Source of the DNA: Actinomyces sp. oral taxon 414
GTDB lineage: Bacteria > Actinomycetota > Actinomycetes > Actinomycetales > Actinomycetaceae
DNA: 64,000 nucleotides
Assembly: GCF_001278845.1 (NCBI RefSeq)
Contig: NZ_CP012590.1
Coordinates: forward strand, 1,426,001-1,490,000
Reading direction: 5' to 3'
Shown here: piece by piece, positions 43,068 through 55,950 of the stretch
How the letters are laid out: every line of letters begins with the position of its first letter
How positions within the stretch are numbered: position 1 is the stretch's first letter
The notes under the pieces: model-generated
What the model was told of the DNA's origin: nothing
Databases searched by the model: none
What the model saw: only the letters and a program-made list of their open reading frames with translations
Made by a program: the position numbers and the translations under genes

Positions 43068-45152
43068 ATGGCCGATCCCTCCGCGTACCGCCCCGCCCCC
43101 GGCGAGGTCCCCGTCTCGCCCGGCGTCTACCGGTTCCTCGACGGCGAGGGCCGCGTCATCTACGTGGGCAAGGCCAAGAACCTCCGGGCGCGCCTGTCCA
43201 ACTACTTCCAGGACCCGGCCGCCCTGCACCCGCGCACCCGCAAGATGGTCACCACCGCCTGCGCCGTGGAATGGACGGTGGTGGGCACGGAGGCGGAGTC
43301 CCTGGCCCTGGAGTACTCCTGGATCAAGGAGTTCGATCCGCGCTTCAACGTCATGTACAAGGACGACAAGTCCTACCCGTACCTGGCGGTCACCATGCGG
43401 GAGGCCTACCCGCGCGCCCAGGTGGTGCGCGGCGCCCGCAGGCCCGGGACCCGCTACTTCGGGCCCTTCGTGCAGGCGCGCTCCATCCGCGAGACCCTCG
43501 ACCAGCTCCTGCGCGTCTTCCCCGTCCGCTCCTGCTCGCCCGGCGTGTTCAAGCGCGCCCGGGCTTCGGGGCGCCCCTGCCTGCTGGGCTACATCGACAA
43601 GTGCTCGGCCCCCTGCGTGGGGCGCATAAGCGAGCCCGACCACCGCTCGCTGGCCGAGGACCTGTGCGCCTTCATGGCCGGGCGCACCGGCCCCTACCTG
43701 CGCGAGCTCGACGAGCGCATGCGCCTGGCCGCCGCGAACCTGGACTTCGAGCGGGCGGCGCGCCTGCGCGACGACGCCGCCGCGCTCAGGAGGGTCGTCG
43801 AGCGCAACGCCGTGGTCCTGCCCGACGCCACCGACGCCGACGTCTTCGCCCTGGCGCGCGACGAGCTCACCGCCGCCGTCCAGGTCTTCCACGTGCGCGG
43901 CGGGAGGGTGCGCGGCCAGCGCGGCTGGGTCATCGACCTGGTCGAGGAGGCCGACGACGCCGAGCTCGTCGAGCGCCTCCTCCAGCAGGTCTACGGCGAC
44001 CTGGTCGACCCGGCCGACACCGGCGCCCCCGCGCGCCCGGGCCCCGCCGCGCTCGAGGCGGCCACCAGTGTCGACGACGTCGCCCACACCCCCACCACCG
44101 CCGTGCCGCTCGAGGTCCTCGTCCCCGCCCTGCCCGCCGACGCCCCCGCCGTGCGCGCCTGGCTGGCCGGCCTGCGCGGGGGGAGGGTCGAGCTGCGCGT
44201 GCCGGTGCGCGGCGACAAGGCCGCCCTCATGGGCACCGTGCGCAGCAACGCCCAGGAGGCGCTGCGCCTGCACAAGACCCGCCGCGCCGGTGACCTCACC
44301 CAGCGCGCGGCCGCCCTGGAGGAGCTGGCCGAGGCCCTCGACCTGCCCGAGGCGCCCCTGCGCATTGAGTGCTACGACATCTCCCACACCCACGGCGCCC
44401 ACCAGGTCGGCTCCATGGTCGTCTTCGAGGACGGCGCGCCCCGCAAGTCCGACTACCGGCGCTTCGTCGTGCACGGCCGCGACGGCGAGGGGGCCGCCGA
44501 CGACACCGCCGCCATGGGCGAGGTCCTCACCCGCCGCTTCAAGCGGCTGTCGGCCGAGCAGGGCGCCGGCCCGGAGGAGGACGCCGAGCCCGCCGGCGCC
44601 GACGGCGGGACCGCCGGGACCGCCTCACCCGCCGCCTCGGGGCCCATCGACCCCGGCACCGGCCGGCCCCGGCGCTTCTCCTACGCCCCCGGCCTCGTCG
44701 TCGTTGACGGCGGGCTGCCGCAGGTCAATGCCGCGCGCGCCGCCCTGGACGGGCTCGGCGTCGACGTGCCGCTCATCGGCCTGGCCAAGCGCCTGGAGGA
44801 GGTGTGGATGCCGGGCGAGGAGTTCCCCGTGGTGCTGGCGCGCACCTCGCCCGCCCTCCACCTGCTCCAGCACCTGCGCGACGAGTCCCACCGCTTCGCC
44901 ATCACCCACCACCGCGCCCGGCGCTCGGCCGCCATGACCCGCTCCGCGCTCGACGACGTGCCCGGGCTGGGACCCGCGCGCCAGGCCGCCCTGCTCAAGG
45001 AATTCGGCTCCGTCAAGCGGCTGCGCGCCGCCACCGCGGAGCGGATCGCCTCGGTGCGGGGCATCGGCCCCACCCTGGCCGCTACGATTCTCACGCACCT
45101 CAACCCGGTCCCGGACAACCCCCCGGGCACCGCCGACGAGCACGACAGATAA
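43068..45152 (+). CDS. uvrC: UvrABC system protein C (excinuclease)
   Basis: 694 aa. UvrC makes both incisions around a lesion marked by UvrB. Domains: GIY-YIG nuclease (residues ~15-95; [27 protein letters not shown] shown by its ends, 3' incision), Cys cluster [16 protein letters not shown] motif near 205 ([23 protein letters not shown]), RNase H-like endonuclease ([33 protein letters not shown], 5' incision), and a C-terminal helix-hairpin-helix pair ([36 protein letters not shown]). A Gly/Ala/Pro-rich insert lies at ~500-540. ATG 43068 is 13 nt after TAGGGT (43055-43060). Confidence 0.96.
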   Translation: MADPSAYRPAPGEVPVSPGVYRFLDGEGRVIYVGKAKNLRARLSNYFQDPAALHPRTRKMVTTACAVEWTVVGTEAESLALEYSWIKEFDPRFNVMYKDDKSYPYLAVTMREAYPRAQVVRGARRPGTRYFGPFVQARSIRETLDQLLRVFPVRSCSPGVFKRARASGRPCLLGYIDKCSAPCVGRISEPDHRSLAEDLCAFMAGRTGPYLRELDERMRLAAANLDFERAARLRDDAAALRRVVERNAVVLPDATDADVFALARDELTAAVQVFHVRGGRVRGQRGWVIDLVEEADDAELVERLLQQVYGDLVDPADTGAPARPGPAALEAATSVDDVAHTPTTAVPLEVLVPALPADAPAVRAWLAGLRGGRVELRVPVRGDKAALMGTVRSNAQEALRLHKTRRAGDLTQRAAALEELAEALDLPEAPLRIECYDISHTHGAHQVGSMVVFEDGAPRKSDYRRFVVHGRDGEGAADDTAAMGEVLTRRFKRLSAEQGAGPEEDAEPAGADGGTAGTASPAASGPIDPGTGRPRRFSYAPGLVVVDGGLPQVNAARAALDGLGVDVPLIGLAKRLEEVWMPGEEFPVVLARTSPALHLLQHLRDESHRFAITHHRARRSAAMTRSALDDVPGLGPARQAALLKEFGSVKRLRAATAERIASVRGIGPTLAATILTHLNPVPDNPPGTADEHDR

Positions 45153-45161
45153 GGACCGCCC

Positions 45162-45374
45162 ATGAAGCTCTCCGCGCGCAACCAGCTGCCCGGCACCGTC
45201 GTCGCCATTGAGAGGGGCGCCGTCAACGGCATTGTCACCATCGAGGTCGCCCCCGGCCTGGTCATCACCTCCTCCATCACCAACGCCGCCATCGACGAGC
45301 TCGGCCTGCGGGAGGGCGGCCGGGCCATCGCGGTCATCAAGGCCTCCTCGGTCATGGTGGGCGTGGAGAGCTGA
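45162..45374 (+). CDS. Molbindin (single Mop/TOBE domain molybdate-binding protein)
   Basis: 70 aa. MKLSARNQLPGTVVAIERGAVN and LVITSSITNAAIDELGLREG followed by AVIKASSVMVGVE are the hallmarks of a single Mop domain, which assembles into hexamers that store or buffer molybdate (or tungstate). It starts 9 nt after uvrC with an AAGGA RBS, so it is likely co-transcribed with uvrC despite no functional link. No modABC or cofactor genes are in the window. Confidence 0.92.
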   Translation: MKLSARNQLPGTVVAIERGAVNGIVTIEVAPGLVITSSITNAAIDELGLREGGRAIAVIKASSVMVGVES

Positions 45375-46811
<1,437 letters not shown>

Positions 46812-46838
46812 GCCGCCCCGGGCCGCCCGGGCGCCGGG

Positions 46839-48071
46839 TCAGCGCACCACCCTCACCGCCCCGGCCGCGGCCCGGGCGCGCTCGCGGGCGGCGGCCACGT
46901 CGTCGGCCTGCGCCACGGCCACCCCCAGGCGCCGGCCCGGGCGCGCCTCGGGCTTGCCGAACAGGCGCAGGTCCGTCCCCGGCACGGCCAGCGCCTCGGC
47001 GACGCCCTCGAAGCGCGCCCCCGCGCCCGGGGCGCCGGCCAGCGGGGACCTGATGACGGCGGAGGCGGCGGCCGAGCGCAGCGAGGTGTCCACCGGCAGG
47101 CCCAGCAGGGCCCGGGCGTGCAGCTCGAACTCGTTCAGGCGCTGGCTGGCCAGGGTGACCAGGCCGGTGTCGTGGGGGCGGGGGGAGACCTCGGAGAACA
47201 GGACCTGCCCGCCGCGCACGAACAGCTCGACGCCGAACACGCCCCAGCCACCCAGGGCCCCCGTCACCGCCGCGGCCGCGGCCCGGGCGTCCTCCAGGGC
47301 CGCCGGCTCCAGGGCCTGCGGCTGCCAGGACTCCACATAATCGCCGGCCTCCTGGCGGTGCCCGATGGGCTCGCAGAAGCTCGTGACCGTGGCCCCGGTG
47401 CGCGCCTCGCGCGAGCGCACGGTCAGCAGCGTGATCTCGGCGTCGAAGTCGACCAGGCCCTCGACAATGACCCGCCCCCGGTCCACGCGCCCGCCCTCGG
47501 CGGCGCGGCGCCAGGCCGCCTCCAGCTCCCCGGGGCGGCGCACCACCGACTGGCCGTGCCCGGAGGAGGACATGACCGGTTTGACCACGCACGGCAGGCC
47601 CACCCGCCGGGCCCCGGCCGCCAGCTCGTCCGGGGACGAGGCGAAGACGTAGGGGCTGGTCGCCAGCCCCAGCTCCTCGGCCGCCAGACGGCGGATGGCC
47701 TCGCGGTCCATGGTCAGGCGGGCCGCCCGCGCCGTCGGCACCACGCGCACATCCTCGGCCTCCTCCAGGGCCACCAGGGCGTCGGTGGCCAGGGCCTCGA
47801 TCTCGGGGACGACGACGTCGGCGCCGCACGAGCGGATGGCCGCGGTCAGCGCCCGAGGGTCGCTCATATCCACCGTCAGGGCGTTGTGGGCCACCTGCTG
47901 GGCGGGGGCCCCCTCGTAGCGGTCGATGGCGGTGACCTCCACCCCCAGGCGCGTCAGGGCGATGGCGATCTCCTTGCCGAGCTCGCCCGCGCCCAGCAGG
48001 GCCACGCGGGTGGCCGAGTCCGTCCACGGGGTGCCCAGGACGGGCGGCGGGGGAGGGGGCTGAGTACTCAT
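46839..48071 (-). CDS. purT: Formate-dependent phosphoribosylglycinamide formyltransferase PurT
   Basis: 410 aa ATP-grasp enzyme that formylates GAR using formate and ATP in purine synthesis, the folate-independent alternative to PurN. Seen: [61 protein letters not shown], the ATP-grasp strands [16 protein letters not shown] and [19 protein letters not shown], and [20 protein letters not shown] precedes ATG 48071. The upstream-facing neighbour rapZ diverges from it. Confidence 0.95.
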   Translation of the reverse strand: MSTQPPPPPPVLGTPWTDSATRVALLGAGELGKEIAIALTRLGVEVTAIDRYEGAPAQQVAHNALTVDMSDPRALTAAIRSCGADVVVPEIEALATDALVALEEAEDVRVVPTARAARLTMDREAIRRLAAEELGLATSPYVFASSPDELAAGARRVGLPCVVKPVMSSSGHGQSVVRRPGELEAAWRRAAEGGRVDRGRVIVEGLVDFDAEITLLTVRSREARTGATVTSFCEPIGHRQEAGDYVESWQPQALEPAALEDARAAAAAVTGALGGWGVFGVELFVRGGQVLFSEVSPRPHDTGLVTLASQRLNEFELHARALLGLPVDTSLRSAAASAVIRSPLAGAPGAGARFEGVAEALAVPGTDLRLFGKPEARPGRRLGVAVAQADDVAAARERARAAAGAVRVVR

Positions 48072-48150
48072 GGCGGACCCTTCGTCGACGGTCGGGCGCG
48101 CAGGGCGGCGCCTGGCCCCACGCTACCGGTCGGCGTGCCATGATCGGGCC

Positions 48151-49125
48151 ATGGACTCTCAGGACCGCAGCCTCCCGCACCCGACCCAGGCCGGGACCGG
48201 CCGGGACGCGGTACCCGCCTCGCTCCCGGAGGCCGACCTGGTCGCGCCGCCCGTCCGGCCGGCCGAGCGGCCCGAGATGATCATTGTCACCGGCATGTCC
48301 GGGGCGGGCCGCTCCCGGGCGGCCAACGCCCTGGAGGACCTGGACTGGTACGTCGTGGACAACCTGCCCCCGCAGCTCCTGCCGGCCCTGGCGGGGATGA
48401 TGACCTCGGTGGGGGCGGGCGTGCACCGGCTGGCCGCCGTCGTAGACGTGCGCAGCCGCGCCTTCTTCGCCAGCTTCATGCAGTACCGGCGCGAGCTGCG
48501 CGAGGCGGGTACCAATGTGCGCGTGCTCTTCCTTGACGCCTCCGACGCGAGCCTGGTGCGGCGCTTCGAGTCCTCCCGCAGGCCCCACCCCCTCCAGGGC
48601 TCGGGTACCATCCTCGACGGCATCGAGCAGGAGCGGACGCTGCTGGCCGGCCTCAAGGCCGTGGCGGACGACGTCATCGACACCACGAACCTGTCCGTCC
48701 ACGAGCTGGCCCGGCGCGTGCGCGAACTGGTGGCCACCGAGTCCGACCTGGCCCTGCGGGTGACGGTCATGTCCTTCGGCTTCAAGTACGGCCTGCCCAT
48801 GGACGCCGACCACGTCCTCGACGTCCGCTTCATCCCCAACCCCTACTGGGTGACCGAGCTGCGCCACCTGACGGGGAAGGACGCGCCCGTGGCCGACTAC
48901 GTCTTCCGCCAGGGCGGCGCCGCCGCTTTCGTCGACGGTTACGCCGACCTGCTGGCGCCGGCCCTGCCGCGCTACGTCGACGAGCTCAAGCCCAATGTCA
49001 CCATCGCTGTCGGCTGCACCGGCGGCAAGCACCGCTCGGTCGCCTGCGCGGAACGGATCGCGGCGCGCCTGCGCTCGGCGGGCTTCGCCGTCGTCGCCCA
49101 GCACCGGGACCTGGGAAGGGAATAG
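48151..49125 (+). CDS. rapZ: RNase adapter/nucleotide-binding protein RapZ (YvcJ)
   Basis: 324 aa with a ~40-residue Pro/Ala-rich N-terminal extension. The P-loop is [19 protein letters not shown] (Arg in the usual Lys position, common in actinobacterial members), with YVVDNLPPQLLP after it; the C-terminal domain shows SFGFKYGLPMDADHVLDVRFIPNPY (cited by ends) and VAVGCTGGKHRSV-like sequence (TIAVGCTGGKHRSVACAE). In enterobacteria the family senses glucosamine-6-phosphate and controls glmS through RNA; the actinobacterial role is unclear. It heads the conserved rapZ-yvcK-whiA set. ATG 48151 is preceded by CATGAT at 48139-48144, a weak -10-like box. Confidence 0.93.
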   Translation: MDSQDRSLPHPTQAGTGRDAVPASLPEADLVAPPVRPAERPEMIIVTGMSGAGRSRAANALEDLDWYVVDNLPPQLLPALAGMMTSVGAGVHRLAAVVDVRSRAFFASFMQYRRELREAGTNVRVLFLDASDASLVRRFESSRRPHPLQGSGTILDGIEQERTLLAGLKAVADDVIDTTNLSVHELARRVRELVATESDLALRVTVMSFGFKYGLPMDADHVLDVRFIPNPYWVTELRHLTGKDAPVADYVFRQGGAAAFVDGYADLLAPALPRYVDELKPNVTIAVGCTGGKHRSVACAERIAARLRSAGFAVVAQHRDLGRE

Positions 49126-49127
49126 AC

Positions 49128-50144
49128 ATGAACCAGAAGCGGTCCACGACCCTGGACGCCGACGGGTGGCCGCGCCGCGGCGAGGAGGGGCCGGCCGTCG
49201 TGGCCCTGGGCGGCGGGCACGGTCTGTCCGCCACCCTGCGGGCCCTGCGCCACGTCACGCACCGGCTGACCGCCGTGGTCACCGTGGCCGACGACGGCGG
49301 CTCCTCGGGGCGCCTGCGACGCGAATTCGGCTGCCTGCCCCCCGGCGACCTGCGCATGGCGCTGGCCGCCCTCACCGATGACTCCGAATGGGGGCTGACC
49401 TGGCGCGACGTCCTCCAGCACCGCTTCGCCGGCCACGGCGAGCTGGACAACCACGCCCTGGGCAACCTGCTCATTCTGGCCCTGTGGCAGCTGCTGGGCG
49501 ACGACGTGGGCGGGCTGGACTGGGTGGGGCGGCTGCTGGGCATCCACGGGCGCGTGGTGCCCATGAGCCCCTCGCCGCTGGTCATTGAGGCCGACGTCGT
49601 CGACGGCGCCCACCGCGAGCGCGTCAGCGGCCAGGTGGCCGTGGCCACCGCCCGCGGGCGGCTGGAGAACGTGGCCCTGGTGCCCGCCGACGCCCAGGCC
49701 CACCCGGTGGCCGTGCAGGCCATCGAGGGGGCCGACTGGGTGGTCCTGGGCCCCGGCTCCTGGTACAGCTCGGTGCTGCCCCACCTCATCCTGCCCTCCA
49801 TGCGCCGGGCCCTGCTGGAGGCGCGAGCGCGCCGGGTGCTCATCCTCAACCTGTCCGCCCAGCACGGGGAGACGGACGGGATGACCGCCGCGGACCACGT
49901 GCGGGTCCTGGCCGACTGCGCCCCGGACCTGCGCCTGGACGTGATCCTGGCCGACCCCTCCACCGTGGAGGACATTGAGGCGCTGGGCTCCGTGGCCCGC
50001 TCCATGGGCGCCACGCTGGTGCTGCGCCAGGTGCGCTCCAGCGACGGGCTGTGCCACCATGACCCGTTGCGGCTGGCCGCCGCCCTGCGGGACGCCTTCG
50101 ACGGCGTCGTCGGCGACGTCGGCCCCGACGGGGCGCGGGCCTGA
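49128..50144 (+). CDS. YvcK family protein (gluconeogenesis factor / CuvA-like)
   Basis: 338 aa, starting 2 nt after the rapZ stop. Seen: VVALGGGHGLSATLRALR, VVTVADDGGSSGRLRREFG with the conserved DDGGSSG, PPGDLRMALAAL, and DNHALGNLLILAL then VVLGPGSWYSSVLPHL. The fold is that of the CofD/YvcK family; YvcK proteins bind UDP-sugars and support cell-wall precursor supply and growth on gluconeogenic carbon sources. It likely works alongside RapZ in sensing UDP-GlcNAc-related metabolites. Confidence 0.94.
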   Translation: MNQKRSTTLDADGWPRRGEEGPAVVALGGGHGLSATLRALRHVTHRLTAVVTVADDGGSSGRLRREFGCLPPGDLRMALAALTDDSEWGLTWRDVLQHRFAGHGELDNHALGNLLILALWQLLGDDVGGLDWVGRLLGIHGRVVPMSPSPLVIEADVVDGAHRERVSGQVAVATARGRLENVALVPADAQAHPVAVQAIEGADWVVLGPGSWYSSVLPHLILPSMRRALLEARARRVLILNLSAQHGETDGMTAADHVRVLADCAPDLRLDVILADPSTVEDIEALGSVARSMGATLVLRQVRSSDGLCHHDPLRLAAALRDAFDGVVGDVGPDGARA

Positions 50145-50216
50145 CGGCCCGCCCCGCGCGCCGGCGTCGGCGCGCCGCCGATCCACACACCGCCGATCAC
50201 AATCGAGGAGCCCCAT

Positions 50217-51197
50217 ATGTCGCTGACGGTCGCCGTCAAGGACGAGCTGGCGCGCGTCGCGCCCGGCACCTCCGCCCAGAGGCGCGCCGAGGTCGCCTCG
50301 ATGCTGCGCTTCGCGGGGGGCCTGCACATTGTGTCGGGCCGGATCGTGATCGAGGCGGATCTGGACCACGGGGGGGCGGTGCGCCGGCTGCACCACGCGC
50401 TCAGGGACCTGTTCGCCATGGAGTCGGAGCTGGTGGTGGTGCGCGGCGGGTCCCTGCACCGGGGCTCGCGCTACGTGCTGCGCGTGACCGAGCGGGGCAA
50501 GGACCTGGCGCGGCTGACGGGGCTGGTGGACGGGCGCGGCCGGCCGGTGCGGGGCATGCCGGTCGCCGTCGTCCAGGGCGGGCGGGCCGCGGCGGCCGCC
50601 GCCTGGCGGGGGGCCTTCCTGGCGCGCGGTTCGCTCACCGAGCCGGGGCGCTCCTCCTCCCTGGAGGTCACCTGCCCCGGCAGTGAGGCGGCCCTGGCCC
50701 TGGTGGGCGCGGCCCGCCGCTTCGACATTGTGGCCAAGGCCCGGGAGGTGCGCGGGGCGGACCGGGTGGTGGTGCGCGACGGGGAGGCGATTGGGATCCT
50801 GCTCAAGCGGATGGGGGCGGCCGAGGCCCACCGGCGGTGGGGGGAGCGGCGCTCGCGGCGCGAGACCCGCGGGACGGCCAACCGGCTGGCTAATTTCGAC
50901 GACGCCAATCTGCGCCGTTCGGCGCGCGCGGCGGTGGCCTCGGGGGCGCGCGTGGAGCGGGCCTTCGAGATCCTGGGCGAGGACGTGCCCGCCCACCTGG
51001 TCCAGGCGGGGCGGCTGCGCATGGAGCACAAGCAGGCGAGCCTGGAGGAGCTGGGGCAGCTGTCGGACCCCCAGTTGACCAAGGACGCCGTGGCGGGGCG
51101 GATCCGGCGTCTGCTGGCCATGGCGGACAAGCGCGCCCACGAGCTGGGGGTGCCGGACACGGAGTCGGTCCTCACCCAGGAGATGCTCGACATGTGA
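50217..51197 (+). CDS. whiA: WhiA family sporulation/cell division transcription factor
   Basis: 326 aa. The N-terminal part is a degenerate LAGLIDADG homing-endonuclease-like domain ([42 protein letters not shown]) and the C-terminal part a helix-turn-helix (about residues 235-315; [25 protein letters not shown] cited by ends). WhiA controls cell-division genes in sporulating and non-sporulating Gram-positives; it was first named in Streptomyces. RBS GAGGAG is well placed before ATG 50217. The organism need not sporulate. No strong terminator is visible after it; the next 250 nt lead to gap. Confidence 0.96.
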   Translation: MSLTVAVKDELARVAPGTSAQRRAEVASMLRFAGGLHIVSGRIVIEADLDHGGAVRRLHHALRDLFAMESELVVVRGGSLHRGSRYVLRVTERGKDLARLTGLVDGRGRPVRGMPVAVVQGGRAAAAAAWRGAFLARGSLTEPGRSSSLEVTCPGSEAALALVGAARRFDIVAKAREVRGADRVVVRDGEAIGILLKRMGAAEAHRRWGERRSRRETRGTANRLANFDDANLRRSARAAVASGARVERAFEILGEDVPAHLVQAGRLRMEHKQASLEELGQLSDPQLTKDAVAGRIRRLLAMADKRAHELGVPDTESVLTQEMLDM

Positions 51198-51247
51198 GGC
51201 GGGCGGGCGCCGTGCGGGGCGGTCGTCTAGGACGACGGTCCCGGTGA

Positions 51248-52453
<1,206 letters not shown>

Positions 52454-52481
52454 GGCCGCCGGCGAGCAGCATGCTCATCTG

Positions 52482-52522
52482 ACTGCGCCCGCGCCCGCGA
52501 CCTCCGCGTGCGCGGGCGCAGT
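52482..52522 (+). repeat. Strong 13-bp stem-loop in the gap-pgk intergenic region
   Basis: Arms 52482-52494 (ACTGCGCCCGCGC) and 52510-52522 are exact inverted repeats with a 15-nt loop. It has no T-run and lies inside an otherwise collinear glycolytic operon, so partial termination or protection of the gap mRNA 3' end are both plausible. Confidence 0.8.
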
Positions 52523-52561
52523 CCGCACCACCCACCCGCACCACCACCGATGAGAGGCTCC

Positions 52562-53755
52562 ATGAAGACCATCGACTCCCTGGGCGACCTGGCCGGCAAG
52601 CGCGTCCTGGTCCGCTCCGACTTCAACGTTCCGCTCGACGCCGACAAGAACATCACCGACGACGGCCGCATCCAGGCCGCCCTGCCCACCCTCAGGCTTC
52701 TTCTGGACGCCGGCGCCAAGGTGATCATTGTCGCCCACCTGGGCCGCCCCAAGGGCAAGGTCAACCCCGACTACTCGCTGGCCCCGGTGGCCGAGCGCCT
52801 GGCCGAGGTGACCGGCGTGGAGGTGACCCTGGCCCCCGACACCGTGGGCGAGGGCGCCAAGGCCGCCGTCGCCGCCCTCAAGCCCGGCAATATCGTCCTG
52901 CTGGAGAACGTGCGCTTCAACGCCGCCGAGACCTCCAAGGACGACGCCGAGCGCGCCGCCTTCGCGGCCGAACTGGCCGCCCTGGCCGACGTCTTCGTCT
53001 CCGACGGCTTCGGCGTGGTCCACCGCAAGCAGGCCTCCGTCTACGACGTCGCCAAGCTCCTGCCGGCCGCCGCGGGCCTGCTGGTGCGCAAGGAGATCGA
53101 GGCCCTGTCCAAGGCCGTGAAGGACCCCGAGCGCCCCTACACGGTGGTGCTGGGCGGCTCGAAGGTCTCCGACAAGCTCGGCGTCATCGCCAACCTCCTG
53201 ACCAAGGCCGACCGCCTGCTCATCGGCGGCGGCATGGCCTACACCTTCCTGGCCGCCCAGGGCAACGAGGTGGGCACCTCCCTGCTGGAGAAGGACCAGA
53301 TCGACACGGTCAAGGGGTACCTGGCCACCGCCAAGGAGCGCGGCGTCGAGCTCCTCCTGCCCGTGGACACGGTCGTCGCCCCGGAGTTCGCGGCCGACGC
53401 CCCGGCCACCGTCGTGCCCTCCAGCGCCATCCCGGCCGACCAGATGGGCCTGGACATCGGCCCCCAGACCCGCAAGCTGTTCGCCGACGCCATCGCCACC
53501 TCCAAGACGGTGGTGTGGAACGGCCCCATGGGCGTCTTCGAGTTCCCGGCCTTCGCCGCCGGCACCAAGGCCGTGGCCCAGGCCATCTCCGACTCGTCGG
53601 CCTTCAGTGTCATCGGCGGGGGCGACTCCGCCGCTGCGGTGCGCACCCTCGGCTTCGACGTGTCCACCTTCTCCCACATCTCCACCGGCGGGGGCGCCTC
53701 CCTCGAGCTCCTCGAGGGCAAGACGCTGCCGGGCATCGCCGTCCTGGAAGGCTGA
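52562..53755 (+). CDS. pgk: Phosphoglycerate kinase
   Basis: 397 aa. It transfers phosphate from 1,3-bisphosphoglycerate to ADP. Seen: [14 protein letters not shown] near residue 14, [52 protein letters not shown] and [12 protein letters not shown] near the C-terminus (nucleotide binding). Length and motif order are complete. RBS is GAGAGG just before ATG 52562. tpiA follows 7 nt after the stop, so the two are one transcript. Confidence 0.98.
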   Translation: MKTIDSLGDLAGKRVLVRSDFNVPLDADKNITDDGRIQAALPTLRLLLDAGAKVIIVAHLGRPKGKVNPDYSLAPVAERLAEVTGVEVTLAPDTVGEGAKAAVAALKPGNIVLLENVRFNAAETSKDDAERAAFAAELAALADVFVSDGFGVVHRKQASVYDVAKLLPAAAGLLVRKEIEALSKAVKDPERPYTVVLGGSKVSDKLGVIANLLTKADRLLIGGGMAYTFLAAQGNEVGTSLLEKDQIDTVKGYLATAKERGVELLLPVDTVVAPEFAADAPATVVPSSAIPADQMGLDIGPQTRKLFADAIATSKTVVWNGPMGVFEFPAFAAGTKAVAQAISDSSAFSVIGGGDSAAAVRTLGFDVSTFSHISTGGGASLELLEGKTLPGIAVLEG

Positions 53756-53762
53756 GCAGACA

Positions 53763-54542
53763 ATGAGCAACCGCATCCCGCTCATGGCGGGCAACTGGAA
53801 GATGAACCTGGACCACCTCGAGGCCAACCACCTCGTCCAGGGGCTGGCCATGGCGCTGGCCGACTCCGACCACGACTACGCCAAGTGCGAGGTCCTGGTC
53901 ATCCCGCCCTTCACGGACCTCCGCACCGTGCAGACGATCGTGGAGGCCGACTCGCTGCCCCTCAAGTACGGCGCCCAGGACGTGTCCATCCACGACAACG
54001 GCGCCTACACCGGCGAGATCTCCACGGCCATGCTCGCCAAGCTGGGCTGCAGCCACGTGGTCATGGGCCACTCCGAGCGCCGCGAGTACCACGGCGAGTC
54101 CGACCAGCTGGTGGGCGCCAAGGCCCGCAAGGTCCTGGACGCGGGCATGACCCCGATCCTGTGCTGCGGCGAGGCCCTGGAGGTGCGCCGGGCCGGCACG
54201 CACGTGGAGTTCGTGCTCGGCCAGATCCGCGCCGCCCTGAAGGGCTGGGACGCGAAGGACGTGGCCCGGATCGTCATCGCCTACGAGCCCATCTGGGCCA
54301 TTGGCACCGGCGAGACGGCCACGGCCGCCGACGCCCAGGAGGTGTGCGGCGCCATCCGCGCCGCCCTGCGTGCCGACTTCGGCGACGCCACCGCCGACGC
54401 CACCCGCATCCTGTACGGCGGCAGCGCCAAGCCGGGCAATATCAAGGAGCTCATGGCCCAGGCCGACATCGACGGCGCGCTCGTGGGCGGCGCCTCGCTC
54501 AAGGCGGACTCCTTCGCGGCCATGGCGAACTTCTACGCCTGA
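53763..54542 (+). CDS. tpiA: Triosephosphate isomerase
   Basis: 259 aa. It interconverts DHAP and G3P. Seen: [12 protein letters not shown] (catalytic Lys near residue 13), [18 protein letters not shown], the catalytic His in [11 protein letters not shown], catalytic Glu in [16 protein letters not shown], and [11 protein letters not shown]. It completes the gap-pgk-tpiA module. A stem-loop at 54547-54578 follows its stop. Confidence 0.98.
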   Translation: MSNRIPLMAGNWKMNLDHLEANHLVQGLAMALADSDHDYAKCEVLVIPPFTDLRTVQTIVEADSLPLKYGAQDVSIHDNGAYTGEISTAMLAKLGCSHVVMGHSERREYHGESDQLVGAKARKVLDAGMTPILCCGEALEVRRAGTHVEFVLGQIRAALKGWDAKDVARIVIAYEPIWAIGTGETATAADAQEVCGAIRAALRADFGDATADATRILYGGSAKPGNIKELMAQADIDGALVGGASLKADSFAAMANFYA

Positions 54543-54546
54543 GCCC

Positions 54547-54578
54547 GATCCGCCCGCCGCAGACCGGCGGGGCGGATC
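54547..54578 (+). terminator. Stem-loop after tpiA
   Basis: GATCCGCCCGCCG (54547-54559) pairs with 54565-54578 with a single bulged G at 54569. It lies 5 nt after the tpiA stop and ahead of secG, which has its own RBS and a TAGAGT-like box near 54636, so it probably ends the glycolytic transcript. Confidence 0.65.
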
Positions 54579-54699
54579 GTGACCGGGGCCCGGCCATCTC
54601 ACACGCGAGCTGGCCGGGCCCCGGCGCGCGCATCGGGTAGAGTCGGCGCCGAGCCCGGCCGCCCGGCTCCGGTACGACGAAGGAAGACTGAAACCGGCT

Positions 54700-54945
54700 A
54701 TGAACATCCTGAAGATCATTCTCGAGGTCCTCCTCGTGCTCTCCAGCTTCTTCCTCATCATGTCCGTCCTGCTGCACAAGGGCAAGGGCGGCGGCCTGTC
54801 GGACATGTTCGGCGGGGGCATCTCCTCGTCCGCCGGCTCCTCCGGGGTGGCCGAGCGCAACCTCAACCGCATCACCGTCGGCGTGGCCCTGGTGTGGACC
54901 ATGACCATTATCGGCCTCGGGCTGGTCCTGAAGGCCACGTCCTGA
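54700..54945 (+). CDS. secG: Preprotein translocase subunit SecG
   Basis: 81 aa. Two transmembrane helices (ILKIILEVLLVLSSFFLIMSVLL and ITVGVALVWTMTIIGLGLVL, cited in part) flank a cytoplasmic Gly/Ser loop with HKGKGGGLSDMFGGG, the SecG hallmark. It assists SecYEG protein export. RBS GAAGGA is upstream of ATG 54700. Position after tpiA is conserved in actinobacteria. Confidence 0.95.
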   Translation: MNILKIILEVLLVLSSFFLIMSVLLHKGKGGGLSDMFGGGISSSAGSSGVAERNLNRITVGVALVWTMTIIGLGLVLKATS

Positions 54946-55002
54946 CCGGACACGACGACGAGCCCGCCCCGCCCCGCCCCGGCCCCCCGCGATGACGCGC
55001 TG

Positions 55003-55920
55003 GTGCGCGCCCTGCGCGGGTATCTGGCGCACCTGCGCGTCGAGCGGGGCCTGAGCCCCAACACCCTGGCGGCCTATGAACGCGACCTGAGCCGCTACAC
55101 CGACTTCCTGTCCGCCCGCGGGATCAACGCGCCCGACGCGGTGAGCGAGGAGGACGTGTCCGCCTTCGTCGAGGCCATTCGCGCGGGCGACGACGGCGGC
55201 AGCCCCCTGGCCGCGTCCTCGGCGTCGCGCACCGTCACCGCCGTGCGCGGATGGCACCGGTTCCTCCTGGCCGAGGGCTCCACCGCCGTCGACCCGGCCG
55301 CCGTCGTGCGCCCGCCCCAGGTGGGTCGCCGCCTGCCCAAGGCGCTGACCGTGGAGGAGGCGCGCCGCCTCCTGGAGGCGGCCGGCGACCCCGACTCGCC
55401 GACGGGGCTGCGCGACCGGGCGCTGCTGGAGCTGCTGTACGCCACCGGGGCCCGCATCTCCGAGGCCGTGGGCCTGGCCGTGGACGACCTGGACCGCGAC
55501 TCGCACTGCGTGCGCCTGTTCGGTAAGGGACGCAAGGAGCGCATTGTCCCGGTGGGCCGCTGCGCCCGCGACGCCCTGGACGCCTACCTGGTGCGCGGGC
55601 GCCCGGTCCTGGCCCAGCGGGGGCGGGGGGCGCCCGAGGTCTTCCTCAACACCCTGGGCCGGCCCCTGTCGCGCCAGTCGGCCTGGGGCGTGCTCCGCCA
55701 GGCGGCCGGGCGCGCGGGCCTGGGGGAGGGGCGGCACGTGTCCCCCCACACCCTGCGCCACTCCTTCGCCACCCACCTGCTCGCCGGGGGCGCCGACGTG
55801 CGCGTGGTCCAGGAGATGCTCGGGCACGCCTCGGTGACCACCACGCAGATATACACCAAGGTCACGGTTGAGCATCTGCGCAGGGTTTACGCCGCCAGCC
55901 ATCCGCGCGCCCGGGGCTGA
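55003..55920 (+). CDS. xerD: Tyrosine recombinase XerD
   Basis: 305 aa. With XerC it resolves chromosome dimers at dif during division. N-terminal SAM-like DNA-binding domain ([26 protein letters not shown], cited by ends) and C-terminal catalytic domain with the first Arg in [12 protein letters not shown], Lys in [22 protein letters not shown] (His, Arg) and the nucleophile Tyr in [14 protein letters not shown] 55003 is the only reasonable start after the secG stop. Its place before parA-scpAB is the normal actinobacterial order and not evidence of an integrated element. Confidence 0.94.
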   Translation: MRALRGYLAHLRVERGLSPNTLAAYERDLSRYTDFLSARGINAPDAVSEEDVSAFVEAIRAGDDGGSPLAASSASRTVTAVRGWHRFLLAEGSTAVDPAAVVRPPQVGRRLPKALTVEEARRLLEAAGDPDSPTGLRDRALLELLYATGARISEAVGLAVDDLDRDSHCVRLFGKGRKERIVPVGRCARDALDAYLVRGRPVLAQRGRGAPEVFLNTLGRPLSRQSAWGVLRQAAGRAGLGEGRHVSPHTLRHSFATHLLAGGADVRVVQEMLGHASVTTTQIYTKVTVEHLRRVYAASHPRARG

Positions 55921-55950
55921 GACGCGGCGCACGTCGGATATGGTGATCGG

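Noticed and set aside
42827..43069. 80-codon minus-strand gene starting near 43069
   Set aside because: It is the 5' part of the HAD remnant read through the deletion in a wrong frame, with an upstream extension antisense to the uvrC promoter.
55003..55920. Integrase of a mobile element
   Set aside because: Sequence and context (secG-xerD-parA-scpAB) are those of housekeeping XerD; no att repeats or phage genes adjoin.
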